64,000 nt of DNA from Theocolax elegans. Lineage: Eukaryota > Arthropoda > Insecta > Hymenoptera > Cerocephalidae. The stretch covers positions 36,259,255-36,323,254 of the forward strand of contig CM047428.1 of assembly GCA_026168455.1 (NCBI GenBank). The letters are read 5' to 3'. The position numbers and the translations under genes are program-made. Under the pieces are notes generated by a model. That model did not search any database and had not been told where the DNA came from. It worked only from the letters and a program-made list of their open reading frames with translations. Of the stretch, positions 11,581 to 26,560 are shown in pieces (within the stretch, counting starts at the first letter, position 1; the number at the start of each line of letters is the position of its first letter).

Positions 11581-13045
11581 ATTCAGAACATAGTTTGGTT
11601 ATTAATAAATAGAGACGCTTCTTCTCTTATTTTTGTGCATATAGGTTTTTTTATTAATAAATTATCAAAAAATGCGTATGGGACGCACTACGCGTTGACA
11701 TCGTAGTACGTTCGCGCGCAGCTTCGATGTCTCGGACGTACCACCATGTGTTAATGTAATACTATATTCTCAACGACGTGGATAACATTTATATTTTTGG
11801 TCAGACTTTTCTCGAAGACGCAATGACATTTTTATCTGAAATTCAACACATTGTTAGTTTATTAATAAACCAAGACGCCTCTTCTCTTACTTTTTCGCAT
11901 TCAGCTTTATATTTTTATTAATTAATTATTATAAATAGCGTGTGCAACTCGCAGCGCGTTGACATCGTGGTACGTTCGCGCGCAGCTTCGACGTCTCGGA
12001 CGTACCACCATGTGTTAATGTAATACTATATTCTCAACGACGTGGATAACATTTATATTTTTGGTCAGCCTTTTCTCGAAGACGCAATGACATTTTTATC
12101 TGAAATTCAACACATAGTTAGTTTATTAATAAACCAAGACGCCTCTTCTCTTACTTTTTCGCATTCAGCATTATATTTTTATTAATTAATTATCATAAAT
12201 AGCGTGTGCAACTCGCAGCGCGTTGACATCGTGGTACGTTCGCGCGCAGCTTCGATGTCTCGGACGTACCACCATGTACAAGTGGTAACCTAACCTCAAC
12301 AAGGTGGAAATTTTGCATATTTTGTGTAAGACATTGCTAAAACGCAATAAGATTTTAATTTATAATTCAGAACATAGTTTGGTTATTAATAAATAGTGGC
12401 GCTTCTTCTCTTATTTTTGTGCATATAGGTTTTTTTATTAATAAATTATCAAATAATGCGTATGGGACGCACTACGCGTTAACATCGTGGTACGTTCGTG
12501 CGCAGCTTCGACGTGTCGGACGTACCACCATGTGTAAGTATAGTCCTATATTCTCAACGACGTGGATAACATTTATATTTTTGGTAAGACTTTTCTCGAA
12601 AACACAATGACATTTATATCTGAAATTCAACACACACTTAGATTATTAATAAACCAAGGCGCCTCTTCTCTTACTTTTTCGCATTCAGCTTTATATTTTT
12701 ATTAATTAATTATCATAAATAGCGTGTGCAACTCGCAGCGCGTTGACATCCTGGTACGTTCGCGCGCAGCTTCGATGTCTCGGACGTACCACCATGTGTT
12801 AATATATTACTATATTCTCAACGACGTGGATAGCATTTATATTTCTGGTCAGACTTTTCTCGAAAACGCAATGACATTTTTATCTGAAACTCAACTCATC
12901 GTTAGGTTATTAATAAACCAAGGCGCCTCTTCTCATATTTTTTCGCATACAGCTTTATATTTTTATTAATTATCATAAATAGCGTGTGCGACTCGCAGCG
13001 CGTTGACATCGTGGTACGTGCGCGCGCAGCTTCGATGTCTCGGAC
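11581..13045. repeat. Satellite block BC-0 (B and C units)
   Basis: This is the first part of the satellite region. Cores (GTGGTACGTTCGCGCGCAGC followed by ACGTACCACCATG) lie near 11705, 11968, 12232, 12488, 12752 and 13012. Spacers between cores are B type (about 264 bp per unit, landmark AACGACGTGGATA) or C type (about 257 bp per unit, landmark AAGTGGTAACCTAACC). Short open frames of 63-81 codons recur once per unit and are not supported as genes. Confidence 0.85.
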
Positions 13046-15625
13046 GTACCACCATGTGCAGTAAAACCTTAATTAATTTAAAATTATTAGTCTTTTTGTA
13101 AAATATTACTTCGAGATGTAATTAGATACTTTTACTACAGCCTCGGATAATACAACCAGTTTTAATTATAAATAATTAAATAAATAAATAATATAATTGT
13201 TTAAAATATATATTTTTTTAATGAATAAAATAAACTCGAAGATAAGTATAAGCGAATGCTACTGTGGCAGTGCGACTATTCCCGAAAAATTATTTGGAAT
13301 ATCAATTGAAATATAGTGAATGTCAATGCCGTGGACATCGTGGTACGTTCGCGCGCAGCTTCGATGTCTCGGACGTACCACCATGTGCAGTAAAACCTTA
13401 ATTAATTTAAAATTATTAGTCTTTTTGTAAAATATTACTTCGAGATGTAATTAGATACTTTTACTACAGCCTCGGATGATATACAACCAGTTTTAATTAT
13501 AAATAATTAAATAAATAAATAATATAATTGTTTAAAATATATATTTTTTTAATGAATAAAATAAAGTCGAAGATAAGTATAAGCGAATGCTACTGTGGCA
13601 GTGCGACTATTCCCGAAAAATTATTTGGAATATCAATTGAAATATAGTGAATGTCAATGCCGTGGACATCGTGGTACGTTCGCGCGCAGCTTCGATGTCT
13701 CGGACGTACCACCATGTGCAGTAAAACCTTAATTAATTTAAAATTATTAGTCTTTTTGTAAAATATTACTTCGAGATGTAATTAGATACTTTTACTACAG
13801 CCTCGGATGATATACAACCAGTTTTAATTATCAATAATTAAATAAATAAATAATATAATTGTTTAAAATATATATTTTTTTAATGAATAACATAAAGTCG
13901 AAGATAAGTATAAGCGAATGCTACTGTGGCAGTGCGACTATTCCCGAAAAATTATTTGGAATATCAATTGAAATATAGTGAATGTCAATGCCGTGGACAT
14001 CGTGGTACGTTCGCGCGCAGCTTCGATGTCTCGGACGTACCACCATGTGCAGTAAAACCTTAATTAATTTAAAATTATTAGTCTTTTTGTAAAATATTAC
14101 TTCGAGATGTAATTAGATACTTTTACTACAGCCTCGGATGATATACAATCAGTTTTAATTATCAATAATTAAATAAATAAATAATATAATTGTTTAAAAT
14201 ATATATTTTTTTAATGAATAAAATAAAGTCGAAGATAAGTATAAGCGAATTCTACTGTGGCAGTGCGACTATTCCCGAAAAATTATTTGGAATATCAATT
14301 GAAATATAGTGAATGTCAATGCCGTGGACATCGTGGTACGTTCGCGCGCAGCTTCGATGTCTCGGACGTACCACCATGTGCAGTAAAACCTTAATTAATT
14401 TAAAATTATTAGTCTTTTTGTAAAATATTACTTCGAGATGTAATTAGATACTTTTACTACAGCCTCGGATGATATACAATCAGTTTTAATTATCAATAAT
14501 TAAATAAATAAATAATATAATTGTTTAAAATATATATTTTTTTAATGAATAAAATAAAGTCGAAGATAAGTATAAGCGAATGCTACTGTGGCAGTGCGAC
14601 TATTCCCGAAAAATTATTTGGAATATCAATTGAAATATAGTGAATGTCAATGCCGTGGACATCGTGGTACGTTCGCGCGCAGCTTCGATGTCTCGGACGT
14701 ACCACCATTTGCAGTAAAACCTTAATTAATTTAAAATTATTAGTCTTTTTGTAAAATATTACTTCGAGATGTAATTAGATACTTTTACTACAGCCTCGGA
14801 TGATATACAACCAGTTTTAATTATCAATAATTAAATAAATAAATAATATAATTGTTTAAAATATATATTTTTTTAATGAATAACATAAAGCCGAAGATAA
14901 GTATAAGCGAATTCTACTGTGGCAGTGCGACTATTCCCGAAAAATTATTTGGAATATCAATTGAAATATAGTGAATGTCAATGCCGTGGACATCGTGGTA
15001 CGTTCGCGCGCAGCTTCGATGTCTCGGACGTACCACCATGTGTAGTAAAACCTTAATTAATTTAAAATTATTAGTCTTTTTGTAAAATATTACTTCGAGA
15101 TGTAATTAGATACTTTTACTACAGCCTCGGATGATATACAACCAGTTTCAATTATCAATAAATAAATAAATAAATAATATAATTGTTTAAAATATATATT
15201 TTTTTAATGAATAAAATAAAGTCGAAGATAAGTATAAGCGAATGCTACTGTGGCAGTGCGACTATTCCCGAAAAATTATTTATAATATCAATTGAAATAT
15301 AGTGAATGTCAATGCCGTGGACATCGTGGTACGTTCGCGCGCAGCTTCGATGTCTCGGACGTACCACCATGCGCAGTAAAACCTTAATTAATTTAAAATT
15401 ATTAGTCTTTTTGTAAAATATTACTTCGAGATGTAATTAGATACTTTTACTACAGCCTCGGATGATATACAACCAGTTTTAATTATCAATAATTAAATAA
15501 ACAAATAATGTAATTGTTTAAAATATATATTTTTTTAATGAATAAAATAAAGTCGAAGATAAGTATAAGAATATCAATTGAAATATAGTGAATGTCAATG
15601 CCGTGGACATCGTGGTACGTTCGCG
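13046..15625. repeat. Satellite array A-1 (about 331-bp units)
   Basis: About eight head-to-tail A units, with the word CCATGTGCAG or a variant at 13052, 13381, 13712, 14043, 14374, 14705, 15036 and 15367, so a 329-331-bp period. Spacer landmarks are CTACTGTGGCAGTGCGAC and TACTACAGCCTCGG. The last unit is shortened, missing the CTACTGTGGCAGTG segment, and switches to C-type sequence after its core. Units are nearly identical, indicating recent homogenisation by unequal exchange or gene conversion. Confidence 0.9.
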
Positions 15626-17745
15626 CGCAGCTTCGATCTCTCGGACGTACCACCATGTACAAGTGGTAACCTAACCTCAACGAGGTGGAAATTTTGCATA
15701 TTTTGTGTAAGACATTGCTAAAACGCAATAAGATTTTAATTTATAATTCAGAACATAGTTTGGTTATTAATAAATAGAAGCGCTTCTTCTCTTATTTTTG
15801 TGCATATAGGTTTTTTTATTAATAAGTTATCAAATAATGCGTATGGGACGCACTACGCGTTGACATCGTGGTACGTTCGCGCGCAGCTTCGACGTCTCGG
15901 ACGTACCACCATGTGCAAGTGTAGTCCTATATTCTCAACGACGTGGATAACATTTATATTTTTGGTAAGACTTTTCTCGAAAACGCAATGACATTTTTAT
16001 CTGAAATTCAACACACACTTAGTTTATTAATAAACCAAGGCGCCTCTTCTCTTACTTTGTCGCATTCAGCTTTATATTTTTATTAATTAATAATCATAGG
16101 TTGCGTGTGGATCTCGCAGCGCGATGAAATCGTGGTACGTTCGCGCGCAGCTTCGATGTCTCGGACGTACCACCATGTGTAAGTGTAGTCCTATATTCTC
16201 AACGACGTGGATAGCATTTATATTTTTGGTCAGACTTTTCTCGAAAACGCAATGACATTTTTATCTGATATTAAACACATAGGTAGTTTATTAATAAACC
16301 AAGGCGCCTCTTCTCTTACTTTTTCGCATTTAGCTTTATATTTTTATTAATTAATTATCATAAATAGCGTGTGCAACTCGCAGCGCGTTGACATCGTGGT
16401 ACGTTCGCGCGCAGCTTCGACGTCTCGGACGTACCACCATGTGCAAGTGTAGTCCTATATTCTCAACGACGTGGATAACATTTATATTTTTGGTAAGACT
16501 TTTCTCGAAAACGCAATGACATTTTTATCTGAAATTCAACACACACTTAGTTTATTAATAAACCAAGGCGCCTCTTCTCTTACTTTTTCGCATTTAGCTT
16601 TATATTTTTATTAATTAATTATCATAAATAGCGTGTGCAACTCGCAGCGCGTTGACATCGTGGTACGTTCGCGCGCAGCTTCGACGTTTCGGACGTACCA
16701 CCATGTGTTAATGTAATACTATATTCTCAACGACGTGGATAACATTTATATTTTTGGTCAGACTTTTCTCGAAGACGCAATGACATGTTTATCTGAAATT
16801 CAACACATAGTTAGTTTATTAATAAACCAAGACGCCTTTTCTCTTACTTTTTTGCATTCAGCTTTATATTTTTATTAATTAATTATCATAAATAGCGTGT
16901 GCAACTCGCAGCGCGTTGACATCGTGGTACGTTCGCGCGCAGCTTCGATGTCTCGGACGTACCACCATGTACAAGTGGTAACCTAACCTCAACGAGGTGG
17001 AAATTTCGCATATTTTGTGTAAGACATTGCTAAAACGCAATAAGATTTTAATTTATAATTCAGAACATAGTTTGGTTATTAATAAATAGTGGCGCTTCTT
17101 CTCTTATTTTTGTGCATATAGGTTTTTTTATTAATAAATTATCAAATAATGCGTATGAGACGCACTACGCGTTGACATCGTGGTACGTTCGCGCGCAGCT
17201 TCGACGTCTCGGACGTACCACCATGTGTAAGTATAGTTCTATATTCTCAACGACGTGGATAACATTTATATTTTTGGTAAGACTTTTCTCGAAAACGCAA
17301 TGACATTTTTATCTGAAATTCAACACAAACTTAGATTATTAATAAACCAAGGCGCTTCTTCTCTTACTTTTTCGCATTCAGCTTTATATTTTTATTAATT
17401 AATAATCATAGGTTGCGTGTGGATCTCGCAGCGCGTTGACATCGTGGTACGTGCGCGCGCAGCTTCGACGTCTCGGACGTACCACCATGTGTTAATATAT
17501 TACTATATTCTCAACGACGTGGATAGTATTTATATTTCTGGTCAGACTTTTCTCGAAAACGCAATGACATTTTTATCTGAAACTCAACTCATCGTTAGGT
17601 TATTAATAAACCAAGGCGCCTCTTCTCATATTTTTTCGCATCCAGCTTTATATTTTTATTAATTAATTATCATAAATAGCGTGTGCGACTCGCAGCGCGT
17701 TGACATCGTGGTACGTGCGCGCGCAGCTTCGATGTCTCGGACGTA
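15626..17745. repeat. Satellite block BC-1
   Basis: Mixed C and B units with cores near 15865, 16130, 16395, 16660, 16920, 17180, 17440 and 17705. It opens with the same truncated-A to C junction as block BC-2, which shows that the two blocks derive from one another. No genes are supported. Confidence 0.85.
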
Positions 17746-20700
17746 CCACCATGTGCAGTAAAACCTTAATTAATTGAAAATTATTAGTCTTTTTGTAAAA
17801 TATTATTCGAGATGTAATTAGATATTTTTACTACAGCCTCGGATGATATACAACCAGTTTTAATTATAAATAATTGATAAATAAATAATATAATTGTTTA
17901 AAATATATATTTTTTTAATGAATAAAATAAAGTCGAAGATAAGTATAAGCGAATGCTACTGTGGCAGTGCGACTATTCCCAAAAAATTATTTGGAATATC
18001 AATTGAAATATAGTGAATGTCAATGCCGTGGACATCGTGGTACGTTCGCGCGCAGCTTCGATGTCTCGGACGTACCACCATGTGCAGTAAAACCTTAATT
18101 AATTTAAAATTATTAGTCTTTTTGTAAAATATTACTTCGAGATGTAATTAGATACTTTTACTACAGCCTCGGATGATATACAACCAGTTTTAATTATAAA
18201 TAATTAAATAAATAAATAATATAATTGTTTAAAATATATATTTTTTAATGAATAAAATAAAGTCGAAGATAAGTATAAGCGAATGCTACTGTGGCAGTGC
18301 GACTATTCCCAAAAAATTATTTGGAATATCAATTGAAATATAGTGAATGTCAATGCCGTGGACATCGTGGTACGTTCGCGCGCAGCTTCGATGTCTCGGA
18401 CGTACCACCATGTGCAGTAAAACCTTAATTAATTTAAAATTATTAGTCTTTTTGTAAAATATTACTTCGAGATGTAATTAGATACTTTTACTACAGCCTC
18501 GGATGATATACAACCAGTTTTAATTATAAATAATTAAATAAATAAATAATATAATTGTTTAAAATATATATTTTTTAATGAATAAAATAAAGTCGAAGAT
18601 AAGTATAAGCGAATGCTACTGTGGCAGTGCGACTATTCCCAAAAAATTATTTGGAATATCAATTGAAATATAGTGAATGTCAATGCCGTGGACATCGTGG
18701 TACGTTCGCGCGCAGCTTCGATGTCTCGGACGTACCACCATGTGCAGTAAAACCTTAATTAGTTTAATGATAAGCGAGATAAATATAAGCGAATGCTACT
18801 GTGGCAGTGCGACTATTCCCGAAAAATTATTTGGAATATCAATTGAAATATAGTGAATGTCAATGCCGTGGACATCGTGGTACGTTCGCGCGCAGCTTCG
18901 ATGTCTCGGACGTACCAGCATGTGCAGTAAAACCTTAATTAATTTAAAATTATTAGTCTTTTTGTAAAATATTACTTCGAGATGTAATTAGATACTTTTA
19001 CTACAGCCTCGGATGATATACAACCAGTTTTAATTATCAATAATTAAATAAATAAATAATATAATTGTTTAAAATATATATTTTTTTAATGAATAACATA
19101 AAGTCGAAGATAAGTATAAGCGAATTCTACTGTGGCAGTGCGACTATTCCCGAAAAATTATTTGGAATATCAATTGAAATATAGTGAATGTCAATGCCGT
19201 GGACATCGTGGTACGTTCGCGCGCAGCTTCGATGTCTCGGACGTACCACCATGTGCAGTAAAACCTTAATTAATTTAAAATTATTAGTCTTTTTGTAAAT
19301 ATTACTTCGAGATGTAATTAGATACTTTTACTACAGCCTCGGATGATATACAACAGATTTAATTATCAAGTCTTTTTGTAAAATATTACTTCGAGATGTA
19401 ATTAGATACTTTTACTACAGCCTCGGATGATATACAACCAGTTTTAATTATAAATAATTAAATAAATAAATAATATAATTGTTTAAAATATATATTTTTT
19501 TAATGAATAAAATAAAGTCGAAGATAAGTATAAGCGAATGCTACTGTGGCAGTGCGACTATTCCCGAAAAATTATTTGGAATATCAATTGAAATATAGTG
19601 AATGTCAATGCCGTGGACATCGTGGTACGTTCGCGCGCAGCTTCGATGTCTCGGACGTACCAGCATGTGCAGTAAAACCTTAATTAATTTAAAATTATTA
19701 GTCTTTTTGTAAAATATTACTTCGAGATGTAATTAGATACTTTTACTACAGCCTCGGATGATATACAACCAGTTTTAATTATAATAATTAAATAAATAAA
19801 TAATATAATTGTTTAAAATATATATTTTTTTAATGAATAAAATAAAGTCGAAGATAAGTATAAGCGAATGCTACTGTGGCAGTGCGACTATTCCCGAAAA
19901 ATTATTTGGAATATCAATTGAAATATAGTGAATGTCAATGCCGTGGACATCGTGGTACGTTCGCGCGCAGCTTCGATGTCTCGGACGTACCACCATGTGC
20001 AGTAAAACCTTAATTAATTTAAAATTATTAGTCTTTTTGTAAAATATTACTTCGAGATGTAATTAGATACTTTTACTACAGCCTCGGATGATATACAACC
20101 AGTTTTAATTATCAATAATTAAATAAATAAATAATATAATTGTTTAAAATATATATTTTTTTAATGAATAAAATAAAGTCGAAGATAAGTATAAGCGAAT
20201 GCTACTGTGGCAGTGCGACTATTCCCGAAAAATTATTTGGAATATCAATTGAAATATAGTGAATGTCAATGCCGTGGACATCGTGGTACGTTCGCGCGCA
20301 GCTTCGATGTCTCGGACGTACCACCATGTGCAGTAAAACCTTAATTAATTTAAAATTATTAGTCTTTTTGTAAAATATTACTTCGAGATGTAATTAGATA
20401 CTTTTACTACAGCCTCGGATGATATACAACCAGTTTTAATTATAATAATTAAATAAATAAATAATATAATTGTTTAAAATATATATTTTTTTAATGAATA
20501 AAATAAGTCGAAGATAAGTATAAGCGAATGCTACTGTGGCAGTGCGACTATTCCCGAAAAATTATTTGGAATATCAATTGAAATATAGTGAATGTCAATG
20601 CCGTGGACATCGTGGTACGTTCGCGCGCAGCTTCGATGTCTCGGACGTACCACCATGTGCAGTAAAACCTTAATTAATTTAAAATTATTAGTCTTTTTGT

Positions 20701-22575
20701 AAAATATTACTTCGAGATGTAATTAGATACTTTTACTACAGCCTCGGATGATATACAACCAGTTTTAATTATAATAATTAAATAAATAATAATAATTGTT
20801 TAAAATATATATTTTTTTAATGAATAAAATAAAGTCGAAGATAAGTATAAGCGAATGCTACTGTGGCAGTGCGACTATTCCCGAAAAATTATTTATAATA
20901 TCAATTGAAATATAGTGAATGTCAATGCCGTGGACATCGTGGTACGTTCGCGCGCAGCTTCGATGTCTCGGACGTACCACCATTGCAGTAAAACCTTAAT
21001 TAATTTAAAATTATTAGTCTTTTTGTAAAATATTACTTCGAGATGTAATTAGATACTTTTACTACAGCCTCGGATGATATACAACCAGTTTTAATTATCA
21101 ATAATTAAATAAATAATAATAAATTGTTTAAAATATATATTTTTTTAATGAATAAAATAAAGTCGAAGATAAGTATAAGCGAATGCTACTGTGGCAGTGC
21201 GACTATTCCCGAAAAATTATTTGGAATATCAATTGAAATATAGTGAATGTCAATGCCGTGGACATCGTGGTACGTTCGCGCGCAGCTTCGATGTCTCGGA
21301 CGTACCACCATGTGCAGTAAAACCTTAATTAATTTAAAATTATTAGTCTTTTTGTAAAATATTACTTCGAGATGTAATTAGATACTTTTACTACAGCCTC
21401 GGATGATATACAACCAGTTTTAATTATCAATAATTAAATAAATAAATAATATAATTGTTTAAAATATATATTTTTTTAATGAATAAAATAAAGTCGAAGA
21501 TAAGTATAAGCGAATGCTACTGTGGCAGTGCGACTATTCCCGAAAAATTATTTGGAATATCAATTGAAATATAGTGAATGTCAATGCCGTGGACATCGTG
21601 GTACGTTCGCGCGCAGCTTCGATGTCTCGGACGTACCACCATGTGCAGTAAAACCTTAATTAATTTAAAATTATTAGTCTTTTTGTAAAATATTACTTCG
21701 AGATGTAATTAGATACTTTTACTACAGCCTCGGATGATATACAACCAGTTTTAATTATCAATAATTAAATAAATAAATAATATAATTGTTTAAAATATAT
21801 ATTTTTTTAATGAATAAAATAAAGTCGAAGATAAGTATAAGCGAATGCTACTGTGGCAGTGCGACTATTCCCGAAAAATTATTTATAATATCAATTGAAA
21901 TATAGTGAATGTCAATGCCGTGGACATCGTGGTACGTTCGCGCGCAGCTTCGATGTCTCGGACGTACCACCATGCGCAGTAAAACCTTAATTAATTTAAA
22001 ATTATTAGTCTTTTTGTAAAATATTACTTCGAGATGTAATTAGATACTTTTACTACAGCCTCGGATGATATACAACCAGTTTTAATTATCAATAATTAAA
22101 TAAATAAATAATATAATTGTTTAAAATATATATTTTTTTAATGAATAACATAAAGTCGAAGATAAGTATAAGCGAATTCTACTGTGGCAGTGCGACTATT
22201 CCCGAAAAATTATTTGGAATATCAATTGAAATATAGTGAATGTCAATGCCGTGGACATCGTGGTACGTTCGCGCGCAGCTTCGATGTCTCGGACGTACCA
22301 CCATGTGCAGTAAAACCTTAATTAATTTAAAATTATTAGTCTTTTTGTAAAATATTACTTCGAGATGTAATTAGATACTTTTACTACAGCCTCGGATGAT
22401 ATACAACCAGTTTTAATTATCAATAATTAAATAAACAAATAATGTAATTGTTTAAAATATATATTTTTTTAATGAATAAAATAAAGTCGAAGATTAGTAA
22501 AAGAATATCAATTGAAATATAGTGAGTGTCAATGCCGTGGACATCGTGGTACGTTCGCGCGCAGCTTCGATCTCT
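17746..22575. repeat. Satellite array A-2 (about 331-bp units)
   Basis: About fifteen A units. One is cut to roughly 180 bp (18738-18918), and another contains an internal repeat of the TTACTTCGAGATG segment (about 19300-19420). The array ends in the same shortened A unit as A-1 (around 22420-22590). Some units differ only by 1-4-bp indels. Confidence 0.9.
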
Positions 22576-25500
22576 CGGACGTACCACCATGTACAAGTGG
22601 TAACCTAACCTCAACGAGGTGGAAATTTTGCATATTTTGTGTAAGACATTGCTAAAACGCAATAAGATTTTAATTTATAATTCAGAACATAGTTTGGTTA
22701 TTAATAAATAGATGCGCTTCTTCTCTTATTTTTGTGCATATAGGTTTTTTTTTAATAAATTATCAAATAATGCGTATGGGACGCACTACGCGTTGACATC
22801 GTGGTACGTTCGCGCGCAGCTTCGACGTCTCGGACGTACCACCATGTGTAAGTGTAGTCCTATATTCTCAACGACGTGGATAGCATTTATATTTTTGGTA
22901 AGACTTTTCTCGAAAACGCAATGACATTTTTATCTGAAATTCAACACACACTTAGTTTATTAATAAACCAAGACGCCTCTTCTCTTACTTTTTCGCATTC
23001 AGCTTTATATTTTTATTAATTAATTATCATAAATAGCGTGTGCAACTCGCAGCGCGTAAACATCGTGGTACGTTCGCGCGCAGCTTTGATGTCTCGGACG
23101 TACCACCATGTGTAAGTGTAGTCCTATATTCTCAACGACATGGATAGCATTTATATTTTTGGTCAGACTTTTCTCGAAAACGCAATGACATTTTTATCTG
23201 AAATTAAACACATAGGTAGTTTATTAATAAACCAAGGCGCCTCTTCTCTTACTTTTTCGCATTTACCTTTATATTTTTATTAATTAATTATGATAAATAG
23301 CGTGTGCAACTCGCAGCGCGTTGACATCGTGGTACGTTCGCGCGCAGCTTCGACATTTTGGACGTACCACCATGTGTTAATGTAATACTATATTCTCAAC
23401 GACGTGGATAACATTTATATTTTTGGTCAGACTTTTCTCGAAGACGCAATGACATGTTTATCTGAAATTCAGCACATAGTTAGTTTATTAATAAACCAAG
23501 ACGCCTTTTCTCTTACTTTTTTGCATTCAGCTTTATATTTTTATTAATTAATTATCATAAATAGCGTGTGCAACTCGCAGCGCGTTGACATCGTGGTACG
23601 TTCGCGCGCAGCATCGATGTCTCGGACGTACCACCATGTACAAGTGGTAACCTAACCTCAACGAGGTGGAAATTTCGCATATTTTGTGTAAGACATTACT
23701 AAAACGCAATAAGATTTTAATTTATAATTCAGAACATAGTTTGTTTATTAATAAATAGTGGCGCTTCTTCTCTTATTTTTGTGCATATAGGTTTTTTTAT
23801 TAATAAATTATCAAATAATGCGTATGGGACGCACTACGCGTTGACATCGTGGTACGTTCGCGCGCAGCTTCGACGTCTCGGACGTACCACCATGTGTAAG
23901 TATAATTCTATATTCTCAACGACGTGGATAGCATTTATATTTTTGGTAAGACTTTTCTCGAAAACGCAATGACATTTTTATCTGAAATTCAACACAAACT
24001 TAGATTATTAATAAACCAAGGCGCTTCTTCTCTTACTTTTTCGCATTCAGCTTTATATTTTTATTAATTAATAATCATAGGTTGCGTGTGGATCTCGCAG
24101 CGCGTTGACATCGTGGTACGTGCGCGCGCAGCTTCGACGTCTCGGACGTACCACCATGTGTTAATATATTACTATATTCTCAACGACGTGGATAGCATTT
24201 ATATTTTTGGTCAGACTTTTCTCGAAAACGCAATGACATTTTTATCTGATATTAAACACATAGGTAGTTTATTAATAAACCAAGGCGCCTCTTCTCTTAC
24301 TTTTTCGCATTTAGCTTTATATTTTTATTAATTAATTATCATAAATAGCGTGTGCAACTCGGAGCGCGTAAACATCGTGGTACGTTCGCGCGCCAGCTTT
24401 GATGTCTCGGACGTACCACCATGGGTAAGTGTAGTCCCTATATTCTCAACGACGTGGATAGCATTTATATTTTTGGTCAGACTTTTCTCGACAAACGCAT
24501 GACATTTTATTCTGAATTAAACACATAGGTAGTTTATATAATACACCAAGGCGCCTCTTCTCTTACTTTTTCTCGCATATTACCTTTATATTTATAATAA
24601 TAATTAATTATGATAAATAAAATAGCGTGTGCAACTCGGAGCGCGTAAACATCGTGGTACGTTCGCGCGCAGCTTTGATGTCTCGGACGTACCACCATGT
24701 GTAAGTGTAGTCCTATATTCTCAACGACGTGGATAGCATTTATATTTTTGGTCAGACTTTTCTCGAAAACGCAATGACATTTTTATCTGAAATTAAACAC
24801 ATAGGTAGTTTATTAATAAACCAAGGCGCCTCTTCTCTTACTTTTTCGCATTTACCTTTATATTTTTATTAATTAATTATGATAAATAGCGTGTGCAACT
24901 CGCAGCGCGTTGACATCGTGGTACGTTCGCGCGCAGCTTCGACGTTTCGGACGTACCACCATGTGTTAATGTAATACTATATTCTCAACGACGTGGATAA
25001 CATTTATATTTTTGGTCAGACTTTTCTCGAAGACGCAATGACATGTTTATCTGAAATTCAACACATAGTTAGTTTATTAATAAACCAAGACGCCTTTTCT
25101 CTTACTTTTTTGCATTCAGCTTTATATTTTTATTAATTAATTATCATAAATAGCGTGTGCAACTCGCAGCGCGTTGACATCGTGGTACGTTCGCGCGCAG
25201 CTTCGATGTCTCGGACGTACCACCATGTACAAGTGGTAACCTAACCTCAACGAGGTGGAAATTTCGCATATTTTGTGTAAGACATTGCTAAAACGCAATA
25301 AGATTTTAATTTATAATTCAGAACATAGTTTGGTTATTAATAAATAGTGGCGCTTCTTCTCTTATTTTTGTGCATATAGGTTTTTTTATTAATAAATTAT
25401 CAAATAATGCGTATGAGACGCACTACGCGTTGACATCGTGGTACGTTCGCGCGCAGCTTCGACGTCTCGGACGTACCACCATGTGTAAGTATAGTTCTAT

Positions 25501-26560
25501 ATTCTCAACGACGTGGATAACATTTATATTTTTGGTAAGACTTTTCTCGAAAACGCAATGACATTTTTATCTGAAATTCAACACAAACTTAGATTATTAA
25601 TAAACCAAGGCGCTTCTTCTCTTACTTTTTGCATTCAGCTTTATATTTTTATTAATTAATAATCATAGGTTGCGTGTGGATCTCGCAGCGCGTTGACATC
25701 GTGGTACGTGCGCGCGCAGCTTCGACGTCTCGGACGTACCACCATGTGTTAATATATTACTATATTCTCAACGACGTGGATAGTATTTATATTTCTGGTC
25801 AGACTTTTCTCGAAAACGCAATGACATTTTTATCTGAAACTCAACTCATCGTTAGGTTATTAATAAACCAAGGCGCCTCTTCTCATATTTTTTCGCATCC
25901 AGCTTTATATTTTTATTAATTAATTATCATAGATTGTGTGTGCAACTCGCAGCGCGCTGACATCATAGTACGTTCGCGCGCAGTTTCGATGTCTCGGACG
26001 TACCACCATGTGCAAGGAGTAACCTAACCTCAACGAGCTTGAAAGAACAGATATCGTATTGGAGCTACTACTCGTTGACATCGCGGTACGTTCACGGTCA
26101 CCGTCGAGATTTCGGACATACAACCACCTACAAGAGGTAACCTAACCTCAACGTTGTGGAAATTTTGCATATGTTGGGTATGACAATGCTAAAACGCAAT
26201 AAGATTTTAATTTATAATTCAGCATATAGTTTGGTTATTAATAAACAGAGGCGCCTCTTCTCTTATTTTTGTGCATACAGGTTTTTTTTATTAATTAATT
26301 ATCAAATATTGCGTATAGTACGCACTACCCGTTGACATCGTGGAACGTTTGCGCGCAGCTTCGATGTCTCGGACGTACCACCATGTACAAGTGGTAATCT
26401 AACCTCAACGAGGTGAATATTTTCCATTTTTTTGGTTAGACTGTTCTCGAAAACTCAAGAATAATTTTGTCTGTATTTTAACACATATTTACATTATCGA
26501 TAAATGAAGGCGTCTCTTTTATTATTTTCTCGCGTACAGCTTTTTTTTAATAAATAATTA
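22576..26560. repeat. Satellite block BC-2, decaying at its right edge
   Basis: B and C units as in BC-1, including duplicated sub-blocks (for example 23781-24331 and 25370-25919). A noisier unit with many small indels lies at 24380-24640. From about 25925 to 26560 the units diverge progressively, and a final scrap (TTGACATCGTGGTATCG) lies at 26871. Decay toward the edge is typical of satellites, where exchange is weakest. Confidence 0.85.

Noticed and set aside
11581..25925. Recurring 63-81-codon frames in the satellite block
   Set aside because: They repeat once per satellite unit, include the dyad core, and have no start context or homology.
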